A stretch of DNA of 64,000 nt from Nocardioides sp. SYSU D00065 (GCF_017916425.1 NZ_JAFMSX010000003.1:186001-250000); one strand, 5' to 3'; shown: positions 8,754-17,569, counted from the stretch's first letter. Translations and numbers: made by a program. The notes: a model not told the origin generated them from the sequence alone.

Positions 8754-9554
8754 GTGACGCTGCCGGGACACGACCAGTCCACCTACCGCCTCCGGATGGA
8801 GTGGGGGCCGACGGGTGCGGAGGCGGTCGCGGCGGACTACGCGGTGGTCGTCGACGTGCTGTCCTTCACCACCACGCTCGACGTCGCGATCGAGCGCGGC
8901 ATCGAGGTCTTCCCGTTCCGCTGGCGCGACTCCCGTGCGGCCGAGCACGCGGTGCGGCACGGCGCGGCGCTCGCGGTCGGCCGGTTCGAGGCGCTGTCGC
9001 GCGGCGACGCCCGGCACGTGTCCCTGTCCCCGGCCAGCCTCGCGGAGGTCGACGGCATCGAGCGGCTGGTGCTGCCCTCGCCCAACGGATCCAGCATCGC
9101 GTTCGCGCTGGCCGACTCGGGCGCGCAGGTCGTGGGCGCGTGCCTGCGCAACGCCGGCGCGGTCGCCCGGTGGCTGGCGCCCAAGGTGGCCGACGGTGCC
9201 AGCGTGGTCGTCGTACCCGCCGGGGAGCGGTGGTACGACGACACGCTCCGACCCGCGGCGGAGGACCTGTGGGGAGCAGGCGCCGTCCTGACGGCGCTGG
9301 ACGCGGAGGTCGAGGCGAGCGCGAGCCCGGAGGCGCGCACGGCGATGGCTGCCTGGCAGGCCGCGGTCCTGCCGCTCGACCTGCTGCACTGCGCCGGTGG
9401 TCGCGAGCTCGTCGACGCCGGCTTCGCGGCCGACGTGGAGATGGCCGCCCAGCACGACGTCAGCGACGTCGTACCGGTGCTCGCCGGAGAGTCGTTCCGC
9501 GACGCCGCCGACCCGCACCCCCCCGCACCGCGGCTGCGGCGCGTCGGTCCCTGA
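8754..9554 (+). CDS. comB: 2-phosphosulfolactate phosphatase family protein (ComB-like)
   Basis: 266 aa, matching the ComB family: VVVDVLSFTTTLDVAIERG near the N-terminus, then LPSPNGSSIAF and VVPAGERW..TLRPAAEDLWGAGA. In methanogens ComB removes phosphate from 2-phosphosulfolactate during coenzyme M synthesis; bacteria without that pathway often keep a ComB homologue of uncertain role. A TTG at 8742 is an alternative start, but TTGAAT at 8742-8747 could itself be a weak -10 serving a leaderless GTG at 8754. Confidence 0.82.
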   Translation: MTLPGHDQSTYRLRMEWGPTGAEAVAADYAVVVDVLSFTTTLDVAIERGIEVFPFRWRDSRAAEHAVRHGAALAVGRFEALSRGDARHVSLSPASLAEVDGIERLVLPSPNGSSIAFALADSGAQVVGACLRNAGAVARWLAPKVADGASVVVVPAGERWYDDTLRPAAEDLWGAGAVLTALDAEVEASASPEARTAMAAWQAAVLPLDLLHCAGGRELVDAGFAADVEMAAQHDVSDVVPVLAGESFRDAADPHPPAPRLRRVGP

Positions 9555-9625
9555 CGGGGCGGTGAGGCACGTCGGGCGTGCGACACCGCCGCCCGGGGAC
9601 AAGGCGTGCCCGGCGATGCGTGTTC

Positions 9626-9654
9626 TTGCACGTTAATCCGTGTTTATCTATGAT
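9626..9654 (+). promoter_or_regulatory. near-consensus sigma-70-type promoter
   Basis: TTGCAC (9626-9631), 17-bp spacer, TATGAT (9649-9654), then 7 nt to the ATG at 9662. The stretch is visibly richer in A+T than its surroundings. The transcript should begin at or next to the start codon. Confidence 0.75.
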
Positions 9655-9661
9655 TCCTCGC

Positions 9662-10042
9662 ATGACCTCCCTCCTGATTCTGATCGCCGGCCCCTACCGA
9701 TCCGGCACCGGCGACGACCCCGACCGCATGGCCGCGAACCTCGCCCGCCTGGAGGAGGCCGCCTGGCCGCTGTTCCGAGCCGGACACGTCCCGATGATCG
9801 GCGAGTGGGTGGCCCTTCCCGTGCTGCGGTCGGCCGGCGCCGACGGTCCGCTGGACCCCTTCGCCGAGCAGGTGATGTACCCGACGGCCGAGCGCCTGCT
9901 GGAGCACTGCGACGCGGTGCTGCGGCTGCCCGGCGAGTCGACCGGAGCCGACCGCGACGTGGAGATCGCCCAGCAGCGGGGCCTTCCCGTGTTCCACGAC
10001 CTGGCCGAGGTGCCGGGCGTCACCGTGGATGCCGCCTCGTGA
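9662..10042 (+). CDS. small DUF4406/nucleoside deoxyribosyltransferase-like protein
   Basis: 126 aa. The start LLILIAGPYRSGTGDDP followed by HVPMIGEW and GADRDVEIAQQRGLPVF resembles the small nucleoside 2-deoxyribosyltransferase-like (DUF4406) fold, which recognises nucleoside or nucleotide ribose; the catalytic role is not proven here. Start set by the strong promoter and ATG at 9662; the frame is open upstream but that part is poor coding sequence. Its stop overlaps the GTG of the NUDIX gene (GTGA), so the two are translationally coupled and probably act in the same nucleotide housekeeping step. Confidence 0.72.
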   Translation: MTSLLILIAGPYRSGTGDDPDRMAANLARLEEAAWPLFRAGHVPMIGEWVALPVLRSAGADGPLDPFAEQVMYPTAERLLEHCDAVLRLPGESTGADRDVEIAQQRGLPVFHDLAEVPGVTVDAAS

Positions 10043-10782
10043 CCGCGAGGCGCGGCGTGCCGGGCCTCGACGTCCCGGACGCGCGCGGTCGCACGGGCCT
10101 CGACCGTGTCGGACGCGACCTCACCGGCAACGCCGACGTGGTGGTCCGCGACGTCGAGCTGCTCGCGGCCGGGTGGCACGTGCTGCGGCGCACCACCTTC
10201 GACTACCGCGACTCCCACGGTCGCTGGAGCACCCAGCAGCGCGAGACCTACGACCGCGGCGACGGCGCCACGATCCTGCTGTACGACCCCGCGCGTCGCA
10301 CGGTGCTGCTGACGCGTCAGTTCCGGTTCCCGGTGTACGTCAACGGGCACCCCGACGGGCGGTTCATCGAGGCGGCGGCCGGCCTCCTCGACGCCGACGA
10401 CCCGCTCACCGCGATCCGGCGCGAGACCGAGGAGGAGCTCGGCGTCACGCTCGGCGAGGTCGAGCACGTCTTCGACCTGTGGATGAGCCCCGGGTCGGTG
10501 ACCGAGCGGCTGTACTTCTATGCCGCCCCGTACGCCCAGGCGGACCGGACCGGAGCCGGCGGCGGGCTCGCGGCGGAGGGCGAGGACATCGAGGTGCTCG
10601 AGCTCGACATCGACGACGCCCTCGCCCGGGTCACCAGCGGCGAGATCGCGGACGCCAAGACCGTCCTGCTGCTGCAGTGGGCGGTGCTGTCCGGTCCGTT
10701 CGGAGCCGACGCCTCAGTCCGCGTCGCCTCCGGCGTCGACGACGGGAACGCCGGCCTGCACCAGGTCCCGCACCACGCGTGA
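10039..10782 (+). CDS. NUDIX hydrolase, NudK-like
   Basis: 247 aa. The Nudix box is GLLDADDPLTAIRRETEEEL-G, with REtxEExG intact and Asp in place of the first Glu. Flanking segments (VYVNGHPDGRFIEA before, FDLWMSPGSVTERLYFY and EDIEVLEL after) follow the NudK/GDP-mannose pyrophosphatase layout. It likely hydrolyses a nucleoside diphosphate derivative. The GTG start at 10039 overlaps the stop of the preceding gene by 4 nt. The last 69 bp overlap the 3' end of the convergent deoR-family gene. Confidence 0.85.
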   Translation: MTARRGVPGLDVPDARGRTGLDRVGRDLTGNADVVVRDVELLAAGWHVLRRTTFDYRDSHGRWSTQQRETYDRGDGATILLYDPARRTVLLTRQFRFPVYVNGHPDGRFIEAAAGLLDADDPLTAIRRETEEELGVTLGEVEHVFDLWMSPGSVTERLYFYAAPYAQADRTGAGGGLAAEGEDIEVLELDIDDALARVTSGEIADAKTVLLLQWAVLSGPFGADASVRVASGVDDGNAGLHQVPHHA

Positions 10783-11484
10783 GCTCGCCGGTGCGTCGGT
10801 GACGATGCCGGTCACCCGGTCGAGCGGCAGCACCGTGAACGGCGACGCGGCGCCGATCTTCTCGACGCTGGCGAGCACGTAGGTCTCGGCCGCGCGCTCG
10901 GCCAGCAGGCGCTTCATCGCGGCCTCGTCGGCGTCGCCGGTGGTCAGGCCCGCCTCGGGGTGAACCCCCGTGACGCCGAGCAGGAACAGGTCCGCGGACA
11001 CCCCGGCCGCCGCCTCGGCGGCCGCGGCCCCGCACGTCACGGCCGAGTGCTTGAACAACCGCCCGCCCAGCACCACGACCTCGACCGACGGGTGCTCCAC
11101 CAGGGCGGCCGCGACGGTGACGCTGTGGGTCACGACGGTGGCGTCGAGGCCCGCGGGCAGGGCACGGGCCACCTCGAGCGCCGTGGTGCCGCCGTCCAGT
11201 AGCAGCGTGGACCCCGGCTGCACCAGCGCGACGGCGGCGGCCGCGACGCGGCGCTTGCTGTCCGGTGCGACGGTCCCGCGCGCGGCGTAGTCGCCCACGG
11301 CCGGCGAGACGGGGAGCGCGCCGCCGTACACCCGCTGGCACAGGCCGGCGGCGGCGAGCTCGCGCAGGTCGCGGCGCACCGAGTCCTCGGTGACGCCCAG
11401 CTCCGCGGCGACGTCCTTGGCGACGATCCGTCCCTCGTTGCGCAGTCGGGCGAGCAGGAAGTCCCGTCGTTGAGCGACCAGCAT
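10714..11484 (-). CDS. DeoR/GlpR-family transcriptional regulator
   Basis: 256 aa. N-terminal winged helix with the family signature (DVAAELGVTEDSVRRDLREL), then the DeoRC sensor domain with LLLDGGTTALEVARALP, VVTHS and LLGVTGVHPEAGLTTGD, which binds sugar phosphates. A GGAGGGTGA Shine-Dalgarno region precedes the ATG. No sugar gene lies beside it, so the target is not evident; the divergent AfsR-like gene starts 200 bp away. Confidence 0.88.
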   Translation of the reverse strand: MLVAQRRDFLLARLRNEGRIVAKDVAAELGVTEDSVRRDLRELAAAGLCQRVYGGALPVSPAVGDYAARGTVAPDSKRRVAAAAVALVQPGSTLLLDGGTTALEVARALPAGLDATVVTHSVTVAAALVEHPSVEVVVLGGRLFKHSAVTCGAAAAEAAAGVSADLFLLGVTGVHPEAGLTTGDADEAAMKRLLAERAAETYVLASVEKIGAASPFTVLPLDRVTGIVTDAPASSRVVRDLVQAGVPVVDAGGDAD

Positions 11485-11601
11485 CGGCCGTGCTCACCCT
11501 CCTCCGTGCGGCGTCGTCGGCGTCCCACCCTCTCACGCGAGCGATGCTCGGAGCCGCAGACCTCCGGCCACCCCGACCGCGGCTGCGGCGCCTGGAGGGC
11601 T

Positions 11602-11652
11602 GACCGCAGACCGGAAATCGCTCGCCCGGGCCGGGGGTGCTGGCCCTAGGAT
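11602..11652 (+). promoter_or_regulatory. candidate autoregulatory site and promoter of the AfsR-like gene
   Basis: GACCGCA (11602-11608) is followed directly by GACCGGA (11609-11615); 31 bp further on is TAGGAT (11647-11652), a good -10. The same GACCGCA heptamer recurs upstream of the next gene (14602, 14613). That it binds the regulator is inference. Confidence 0.4.
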
Positions 11653-11684
11653 TCCCGCGCACGTACATCAGGGGGAGATCGCGC

Positions 11685-14555
11685 GTGATCGAGGTACTGG
11701 GTCCGCTCCAGGTGAGCAGCGACGGTGAGGTCGTCGACGTCGGGTCGCCCCGGCACCGCGAGGTGCTCGCGGCCCTGGTCGTCGACTGCGGGCGCGTGGT
11801 GTCGAGCGACTCGCTGCTCGAACGGGTCTGGGGCGACGTGGGCCGCGGCGCCAGCCCGTCCAACCTCCACGCGGTCATCTCGCGCCTGCGCGGCCGGCTC
11901 GCCGCGGCCGGTCTCGGTGTGGGCATCTCGACGGTGTCGCCGGGCTACCGGCTCGACGCCGATGGGGCCGTCGACGCCGTCCGCTTCCAGGAGCTGCTCG
12001 ACGGCGGCCGCGAGGCGCACGCCTCCGGCGACCTCGGCAAGGCGCAGCTGTTGCTCGAGGAGTCGCTCGGACTCTGGCGGGGTCCGGCCTACGCTGACAT
12101 CCGGCTGCCGTTCGCGGAGGTCGAGTCCGCCCGGCTGGAGGGCCAGCGGCTCGCCGCCTGCGAGCTGCTCGTCGACGTCGACCTCGCCCTCGGCCGCCTC
12201 GACGCGGCGCTCGACCGGCTTCCCGCGCTGGTGGCCGAGCACCCGCTGCGCGAGGCGTTCCGGCGCCAGCAGATGCTCGCGCTCTACCGCTCCGGCCGGC
12301 AGGCCGAGGCGCTCGCGGTGTACGCCGACCTGCGCGAGCTGCTGGCCGACGAGCTGGGCATCGACCCGGGCCCCCAGCTGCAGGAGCTGCACCACCAGGT
12401 GCTGACCCAGGACTCCGGGCTGGACGCACCACCCGCGCCTCCGGTGACGCCACCGGCCGCCGGCCCGGCCCGTGCGGCCGAGCCGCTGTGGCACTCCGAC
12501 GTGGTCGTGCCGGCCGACGGCCTCGTCGGTCGCCAGCACGACGTGGAGCACCTGAGCGAGCTGCTCGCCGGCTCCGGCCAGCGGCTCGTCACCGTCACGG
12601 GCATCGGCGGCGTGGGCAAGACCCGGCTCGCGCACGCGGTCGCCGAGGCGTCGCGCGGGGCGTTCGCCGACGGCGTGGTGGTCGTCTCGCTGGCGCCGGT
12701 GACCGACCCCGACCTCGTCCTGCCGGCGATCGGTCGCGCGGCCGGGCTCGCGGCGGTCGAGGGCCTGGACCCCCTCGAGGCGGTGGTCGCCCAGCTGCGC
12801 TCGCGCCACCTGCTCGTCGTCGTCGACAACCTCGAGCACCTGCTCGACGCCGCGCCGGCCCTGGCTCGATTGGTGGCCTCGTGCCCGCGGCTCAGCCTCC
12901 TCGTCACCAGCCGGACGACGCTGCGCGTGCGCGGCGAGCTGCAGTACCAGCTGCCTCCCCTCGAGCTTCCCGCCGAGGACGAGACCGACCCCGACGTGCT
13001 GGGCGCGTCGGCAGCGGTCGCGCTGTTCGTCGACCGGGCCAGGGGGGTGCAGCCCGGCCTCGTCCTCGACGGGACCACGGCCACCGCCGTGGCCGGCATC
13101 TGCCGCCGGCTGGCCGGCATCCCGCTGGCGATCGAGCTGGCCGCCGCCCGGTCGCACCTGATGCCGCCGGCGCTGATCCTCGAGCACCTCGACCGGGTGA
13201 TGGCGCAGGCGGGAGCGCGCGACCTGCCGGTGCGCCAGCGCACGATGCGCGCCGCGCTCGACTGGAGCCACCAGCTCCTCGGCCCCGAGCAGCAGGCGGT
13301 CCTTCGGCGGCTGGCGGTCTTCTCCGGTGGCTTCACCCTCGACGCCGTCGAGGCGGTGCTGGGCGAGGACCCGAACCGGCCTGACGCGCTGGCGGTGCTG
13401 GAGGAGCTGGTCGCACACTCGCTCGTGCTGCGCGACGCCGACCACCCCGACGTCCTGCGCTTCCGGCTGCTCGAGCCGGTGGCGCAGTTCGTCGGCGACC
13501 TGCTGGTCGGCGAGGAGCGGCGCGCTGCCCAGGACGCTCACCTGCGGCACTTCCTGGCGCTCGCCGAGGCGACCGAGCCGAGCTTCCGGGGGCCCGGCAC
13601 CGCCGAGGCGCTCGCACTGACCCAGCGCGAGCACGCCAACCTCGTCGCCGCGGCCGAGTGGGCGCTCACGTCGGGGCAGGGCGACCTGGCGGGTCGCCTC
13701 ACCTGGGCGATCTGGCTGTTCTGGTGGCTGCGCGGCCACTTCCTCGAGGGACGTCGGCTCACGCAGGGCGTGGTCGAGCAGGACGTCTCGGGCCCGGTGG
13801 CGGTCCGCGCGCACGCCGTCCTGGGCGCCCTGACGTTCGCCCAGGGCGACATGCGGCTCGCCCGGAACTTCTGCCGCGCAGCCGAGCTGGGACGCGAGAT
13901 CGGCGACCTCGAGGGCGAGGCGCACGGCGTCGCCGGTGAGGGGCTGATCGCGCTGGCCGAGGGCAGCGTCGACGAGGCCGAGGTGCGCTTCGTCGAGGCG
14001 GTGCGCCTCACCGAGGCGTGCGGCCTCGGTGGCGAGTGGCTGTGGACGCTGGCCCACGTCTGGCGCGCGACGGTGCGCCTGCTGGTGGGCTTCCCCGACC
14101 AGGCCGAGCCACTGCTGACGGCGGCGCTCGCCGCCGCCCGGCGACGCAACGACCCGCTCGCCACCTACGTCGCCCTGTTCACCTCCGTGCAGGTCGCGAC
14201 CGCGTCCGGTGACGTCGTACGCGCCCGCGCCCAGATCGACGAGGGCGTCTCCCTCAGCGTCGAGACGGGTGACATGGCCAACCTCGCCTACTTCCTCGAA
14301 GCGCTCGCCGTCGTGGAGTCGCAGCAGGGCGCCCACGCCCGCGTCGCCGCGCTGCACGGGGCGGCCGAGCGGCTGCGCGAGACGGTCGGTGCCGACGTCT
14401 ACGGCTACTACCAGCCCGACGAACGGCTCCTCGCCGACGCGCTCGCCGCGGCTCGCGACGGGCTGGCGGCGTCGTACGACGACGAGGTGGCGCGGGGCCG
14501 TGCCCTCGGGCTGGCCGAGGTCGTGGCGCTGGCCCGGTCCGGCGCGGCGTCGTAG
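11685..14555 (+). CDS. AfsR/SARP-type regulator with NB-ARC ATPase and TPR-like tail
   Basis: 956-aa multidomain regulator. Residues 1 to about 95 form an OmpR-like winged helix (LLERVWGD, SRLRGRL, GYRLD), about 95-240 the bacterial transcriptional activation domain (BTAD), then an NB-ARC-type ATPase with Walker A GIGGVGKT (306-313) and HLLVVVDNLEHL as Walker B, then a winged helix and helical repeats. This is the architecture of AfsR and other STAND regulators that integrate a signal before binding direct repeats near promoters. Start at GTG 11685 with GGGGGAG 8 nt upstream; a longer frame exists but begins before the -10. The gene just downstream carries the same heptamer in 11-bp phasing and is the best candidate target. 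Confidence 0.85.
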   Translation: MIEVLGPLQVSSDGEVVDVGSPRHREVLAALVVDCGRVVSSDSLLERVWGDVGRGASPSNLHAVISRLRGRLAAAGLGVGISTVSPGYRLDADGAVDAVRFQELLDGGREAHASGDLGKAQLLLEESLGLWRGPAYADIRLPFAEVESARLEGQRLAACELLVDVDLALGRLDAALDRLPALVAEHPLREAFRRQQMLALYRSGRQAEALAVYADLRELLADELGIDPGPQLQELHHQVLTQDSGLDAPPAPPVTPPAAGPARAAEPLWHSDVVVPADGLVGRQHDVEHLSELLAGSGQRLVTVTGIGGVGKTRLAHAVAEASRGAFADGVVVVSLAPVTDPDLVLPAIGRAAGLAAVEGLDPLEAVVAQLRSRHLLVVVDNLEHLLDAAPALARLVASCPRLSLLVTSRTTLRVRGELQYQLPPLELPAEDETDPDVLGASAAVALFVDRARGVQPGLVLDGTTATAVAGICRRLAGIPLAIELAAARSHLMPPALILEHLDRVMAQAGARDLPVRQRTMRAALDWSHQLLGPEQQAVLRRLAVFSGGFTLDAVEAVLGEDPNRPDALAVLEELVAHSLVLRDADHPDVLRFRLLEPVAQFVGDLLVGEERRAAQDAHLRHFLALAEATEPSFRGPGTAEALALTQREHANLVAAAEWALTSGQGDLAGRLTWAIWLFWWLRGHFLEGRRLTQGVVEQDVSGPVAVRAHAVLGALTFAQGDMRLARNFCRAAELGREIGDLEGEAHGVAGEGLIALAEGSVDEAEVRFVEAVRLTEACGLGGEWLWTLAHVWRATVRLLVGFPDQAEPLLTAALAAARRRNDPLATYVALFTSVQVATASGDVVRARAQIDEGVSLSVETGDMANLAYFLEALAVVESQQGAHARVAALHGAAERLRETVGADVYGYYQPDERLLADALAAARDGLAASYDDEVARGRALGLAEVVALARSGAAS

Positions 14556-14590
14556 GAGCGGCCGGCCACCCCCCGGCCGCGCTCTGCGGT

Positions 14591-14619
14591 GCGCGCAAGG
14601 AGACCGCAGGCCGACCGCA
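14591..14619 (+). promoter_or_regulatory. 11-bp-phased heptamer repeats (candidate SARP binding site)
   Basis: GACCGCA occurs at 14602-14608 and again at 14613-14619, exactly 11 bp apart; 14591-14597 (GCGCGCA) matches 5 of 7 in the same phase. SARP regulators are known to bind heptamers at one-helical-turn spacing beside the -35 region. A clear -10 is not visible; GAGTGT at 14632 is the nearest candidate. Confidence 0.5.
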
Positions 14620-14641
14620 AGACCCGGGCGGGAGTGTGCGG

Positions 14642-14666
14642 GTCCCCGGCGAGGGTCGCCGGGGAC
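14642..14666 (+). other. 5'-leader hairpin before the acetyltransferase-like gene
   Basis: Perfect 11-bp inverted repeat (14642-14652 with 14656-14666) and 3-nt loop, ending 4 nt before the Shine-Dalgarno AGGAAGG (14671-14677). It could protect the mRNA, pause transcription or end read-through from the upstream regulator. Confidence 0.5.
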
Positions 14667-14682
14667 AGCGAGGAAGGCCCCC

Positions 14683-15297
14683 ATGAGCACCGACGCCATC
14701 GACACCACCGCAACCACCCCGATGACCGCCGTGGCCCCGCCCGCGACGCGCACCGACGACACGGTCGCTGCCTGGCTGCCGACCGACTGGGTGCACCCGC
14801 TGCGGGTCCAGGTGGACGGCGGGCACCACCTGCGCCCGATCCGCGCGAGCGACGTCGACATCGACCTGCCCGCGGTGAACGGCTCGCGCGAGCGACTGTG
14901 GTCCATCTACGGCCGGGCCTGGGGGTGGCCGCCGGAGGGGATGACCCGCGAGGCGGACTTCGCCGACCTGGCTCGGCACGAGGCCGAGATCGAGGCGCAC
15001 GAGTCGTTCAACTACGCCCTGCTCGACACCGCCGAGACCCGACTGCTCGGTTGCGTCTACGTCGACCCGCCGGAGAAGGTCGGTGCCGACGCGGAGATCT
15101 CGTGGTGGGTCGTCGACGAGCTGGTCGGCAGCCCCCTCGAGGCTGCACTCGACGCGCTCGTACCGCACTGGATCGCGGCCGAGTGGCCGCTGCGCCGCCC
15201 GCGCTACGTCGGCCGCGACCTCAGCTGGGACGACTGGCTGGCCCTCCCCGACCTGCCCGCCGACGCCACCCGGACGGGGGAGCCGCGCCAGGACTGA
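14683..15297 (+). CDS. GNAT-like acetyltransferase-related protein
   Basis: 204 aa. After a Thr/Ala-rich 30-residue start, the core (HHLRPIRASDVD, FNYALLDTAETRLLGCVYVDPPEK, AEISWWVVDEL) resembles the first half of the GNAT fold: a beta-strand pair, an acidic helix and the beta4 strand. The usual acetyl-CoA loop (R/QxxGxG/A) is not evident, so catalysis is uncertain. The ATG has a strong Shine-Dalgarno (AGGAAGG). It lies 127 bp after the AfsR-like gene behind phased heptamers, which suggests direct control by that regulator. Confidence 0.65.
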   Translation: MSTDAIDTTATTPMTAVAPPATRTDDTVAAWLPTDWVHPLRVQVDGGHHLRPIRASDVDIDLPAVNGSRERLWSIYGRAWGWPPEGMTREADFADLARHEAEIEAHESFNYALLDTAETRLLGCVYVDPPEKVGADAEISWWVVDELVGSPLEAALDALVPHWIAAEWPLRRPRYVGRDLSWDDWLALPDLPADATRTGEPRQD

Positions 15298-15436
15298 GGC
15301 GGCGGACCCCTCGATCCAGCCACCCCGCGAGCACGCCGGCCGCACACCGGGCGGCAGTCGACCTCGACCGGTGCCTGGCCCGCCCCGCCCGCTGACCTCC
15401 GGCGCGGACGTCGGTGGCGGTTGGTAGACAGGTCCC

Positions 15437-17569
15437 ATGACCACCGCCACCGACGACGTACGCCTCTCCGCCCGCGAGGCCGCCGAGCGGCACCTGCGGG
15501 CGCTGGTCGGTCGCGACGATGCGCAGCTCCGCGAGGACCAGTGGGCCGCGATCGAGGCCCTCGCGGTCGACCGGCGACGCGCGCTGGTCGTGCAGCGCAC
15601 CGGCTGGGGCAAGTCGGCGGTCTACTTCGTGGCCACCAAGCTGCTGCGCGAACAGGGGGCGGGCCCGACGGTGATCGTCAGCCCGCTGCTGGCGCTGATG
15701 CGCAACCAGATCGCCGCCGCGGAGCGAGCCGGCATCCGCGCGGTCACCATCAACTCCACCAACATCGACCAGTGGCAGCCGATCCACGACCAGATCCACG
15801 CCGGCGAGGTCGACGTCCTGCTGGTGAGCCCGGAGCGGCTCAACAACCCCGGGTTCCGCGACGAGGTGCTGCCCCGGCTGGCCGCGACCTGCGGCCTGCT
15901 GGTCGTGGACGAGGCCCACTGCATCTCCGACTGGGGCCACGACTTCCGACCCGACTACCGCCGCCTGCGCACCCTGCTCGCCGAGCTGCCCGCCGGCATC
16001 CCGGTGCTCGCGACCACCGCGACCGCCAACGCGCGGGTCACCGCCGACGTCGCCGAGCAGCTGGGCGTGCACGCCGACAAGACGGCCGACTCCGCCGTGC
16101 TCGTCCAGCGCGGCACCCTCGACCGCGAGTCGCTGCGCCTCGGTGTCGTCCAGCTCACGACCCCCGAGCAGCGGCTCGCCTGGCTCGCCGACCACCTCGC
16201 CGAGCAACCCGGCTCCGGCATCGTCTACTGCCTCACCGTCGCCGCGACCCAGGAGGTCGCCGGCTACCTGCGCGAGCGCGGGCTCGAGGTCGCGGCGTAC
16301 TCCGGGCAGACCGAGGCCGACGAGCGGCACGCGCTCGAGCAGGCGCTGGTCGAGGGCCGGGTCAAGGCGCTGATCGCCACCAGCGCCCTCGGCATGGGCT
16401 TCGACGCCAGCCTCGGCTTCGTGATCAACCTCGGTGCGCCGTCCTCGCCCGTCGCCTACTACCAGCAGGTCGGCCGCGCCGGCCGCGGCACCGACGACGC
16501 CACCGTCGTCCTGCTGCCCCAGATCGAGGACCGCGACATCTGGGCCTACTTCGCCTCCCTCGGCTTCCCGCGCGAGGAGCAGGTGCGCGAGACGCTGGCG
16601 GCACTCGCCGAGTCCGACCGGCCGATGTCGACCGCCACTCTCGAGACCCGGGTCGAGCTCGGCCGCAACCGGCTGGAGTCGATGCTCAAGGTGCTCGACG
16701 TCGACGGTGCCGTCCAGCGCGTGCAGGGCGGCTGGGTGGCGACCGGCCGGCCGTGGGCCTACGACGCCGAGCGCTACGCCCGGGTGGCCGAGGCGCGCGA
16801 GCGCGAGCAGCAGGCCATGCTGGGCTACCTCCGAACGACCGAGTGCCGGATGCGCTACCTGCGCGAGCAGCTCGACGATCCCGACGCCGCCGACTGCGGC
16901 CGCTGCGACAACTGCGGCGGGCTCGCCCTCTCCACCGCGATGAGCGAGACCGCCGTCGCCGAGGCCGGGCAGCGTCTGGCCCGGCCCGGGGTCGTGCTCG
17001 AGCCGCGTCGCATGTGGCCCACCGCGCTGGCCAACCTCGGCCTCGACCTCAAGGGCAAGATCGCCGACGGCGCCGAGCCGGGCCGCGCGGTCGCGCGGCT
17101 GACGGACCTCGGCCACGGTCAGGCGCTGCGCACGCTCTTCCGCGAGGACACGCCCGACGGGCCCGTGCCGCCGGGGCTCGCGCAGGCCGTGATGGAGGTG
17201 ATGAAGGACTGGTCGCCCGAGTGGTCCTCGCGGCCCGACGCCGTCGTGGTCGTCGAGTCCGCCACCCGGCCCACGCTCACCCGCGACCTCGCCGAGGGAC
17301 TGTCCCGCGTGATGCAGATCCCGATCGTCGGCACGTGGGCGATCCGCGACGACACCATCCCGCCGCGGGCCGGTCAGTCCAACTCCGCCCAGCGCGTCGC
17401 CGCCGTACGTCGCCGAGGCGGGCTCGCCGCCGACGTGCCTCCCGGCGCGACGGTGCTCCTCGTCGACGACCAGGTCGCGACGGGCTGGACGCTCACGGTC
17501 GCCGCCTCGGCGATCCGAGCGGCGGGCGCGAGCGCCGTACTGCCCCTGGTCCTGGCGACCCAGGGCTGA
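15437..17569 (+). CDS. recQ: RecQ-family DNA helicase with C-terminal phosphoribosyltransferase-like domain
   Basis: 710-aa superfamily 2 helicase. Walker A is GWGKS (56-60), the DEAH box is at 158-161 inside VVDEAHCISDWGHDFRPDYR, and the RecQ zinc site is Cys470, Cys487, Cys490, Cys493. After a winged-helix region, residues about 600-710 resemble a ComF/PRTase fold: VLLVDDQVATGWT carries the two acids (677-678) and the TG turn of a PRPP loop. RecQ unwinds recombination and repair intermediates. The tail is absent from E. coli RecQ; its role is unknown. Start supported by TAGACA 6 nt upstream, an imperfect -10. Confidence 0.88.
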   Translation: MTTATDDVRLSAREAAERHLRALVGRDDAQLREDQWAAIEALAVDRRRALVVQRTGWGKSAVYFVATKLLREQGAGPTVIVSPLLALMRNQIAAAERAGIRAVTINSTNIDQWQPIHDQIHAGEVDVLLVSPERLNNPGFRDEVLPRLAATCGLLVVDEAHCISDWGHDFRPDYRRLRTLLAELPAGIPVLATTATANARVTADVAEQLGVHADKTADSAVLVQRGTLDRESLRLGVVQLTTPEQRLAWLADHLAEQPGSGIVYCLTVAATQEVAGYLRERGLEVAAYSGQTEADERHALEQALVEGRVKALIATSALGMGFDASLGFVINLGAPSSPVAYYQQVGRAGRGTDDATVVLLPQIEDRDIWAYFASLGFPREEQVRETLAALAESDRPMSTATLETRVELGRNRLESMLKVLDVDGAVQRVQGGWVATGRPWAYDAERYARVAEAREREQQAMLGYLRTTECRMRYLREQLDDPDAADCGRCDNCGGLALSTAMSETAVAEAGQRLARPGVVLEPRRMWPTALANLGLDLKGKIADGAEPGRAVARLTDLGHGQALRTLFREDTPDGPVPPGLAQAVMEVMKDWSPEWSSRPDAVVVVESATRPTLTRDLAEGLSRVMQIPIVGTWAIRDDTIPPRAGQSNSAQRVAAVRRRGGLAADVPPGATVLLVDDQVATGWTLTVAASAIRAAGASAVLPLVLATQG

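Noticed and set aside
11646..14906. Long minus-strand frame opposite the AfsR-like gene
   Set aside because: No domain motif, biased composition, and fully explained as the shadow of a strong + strand gene.
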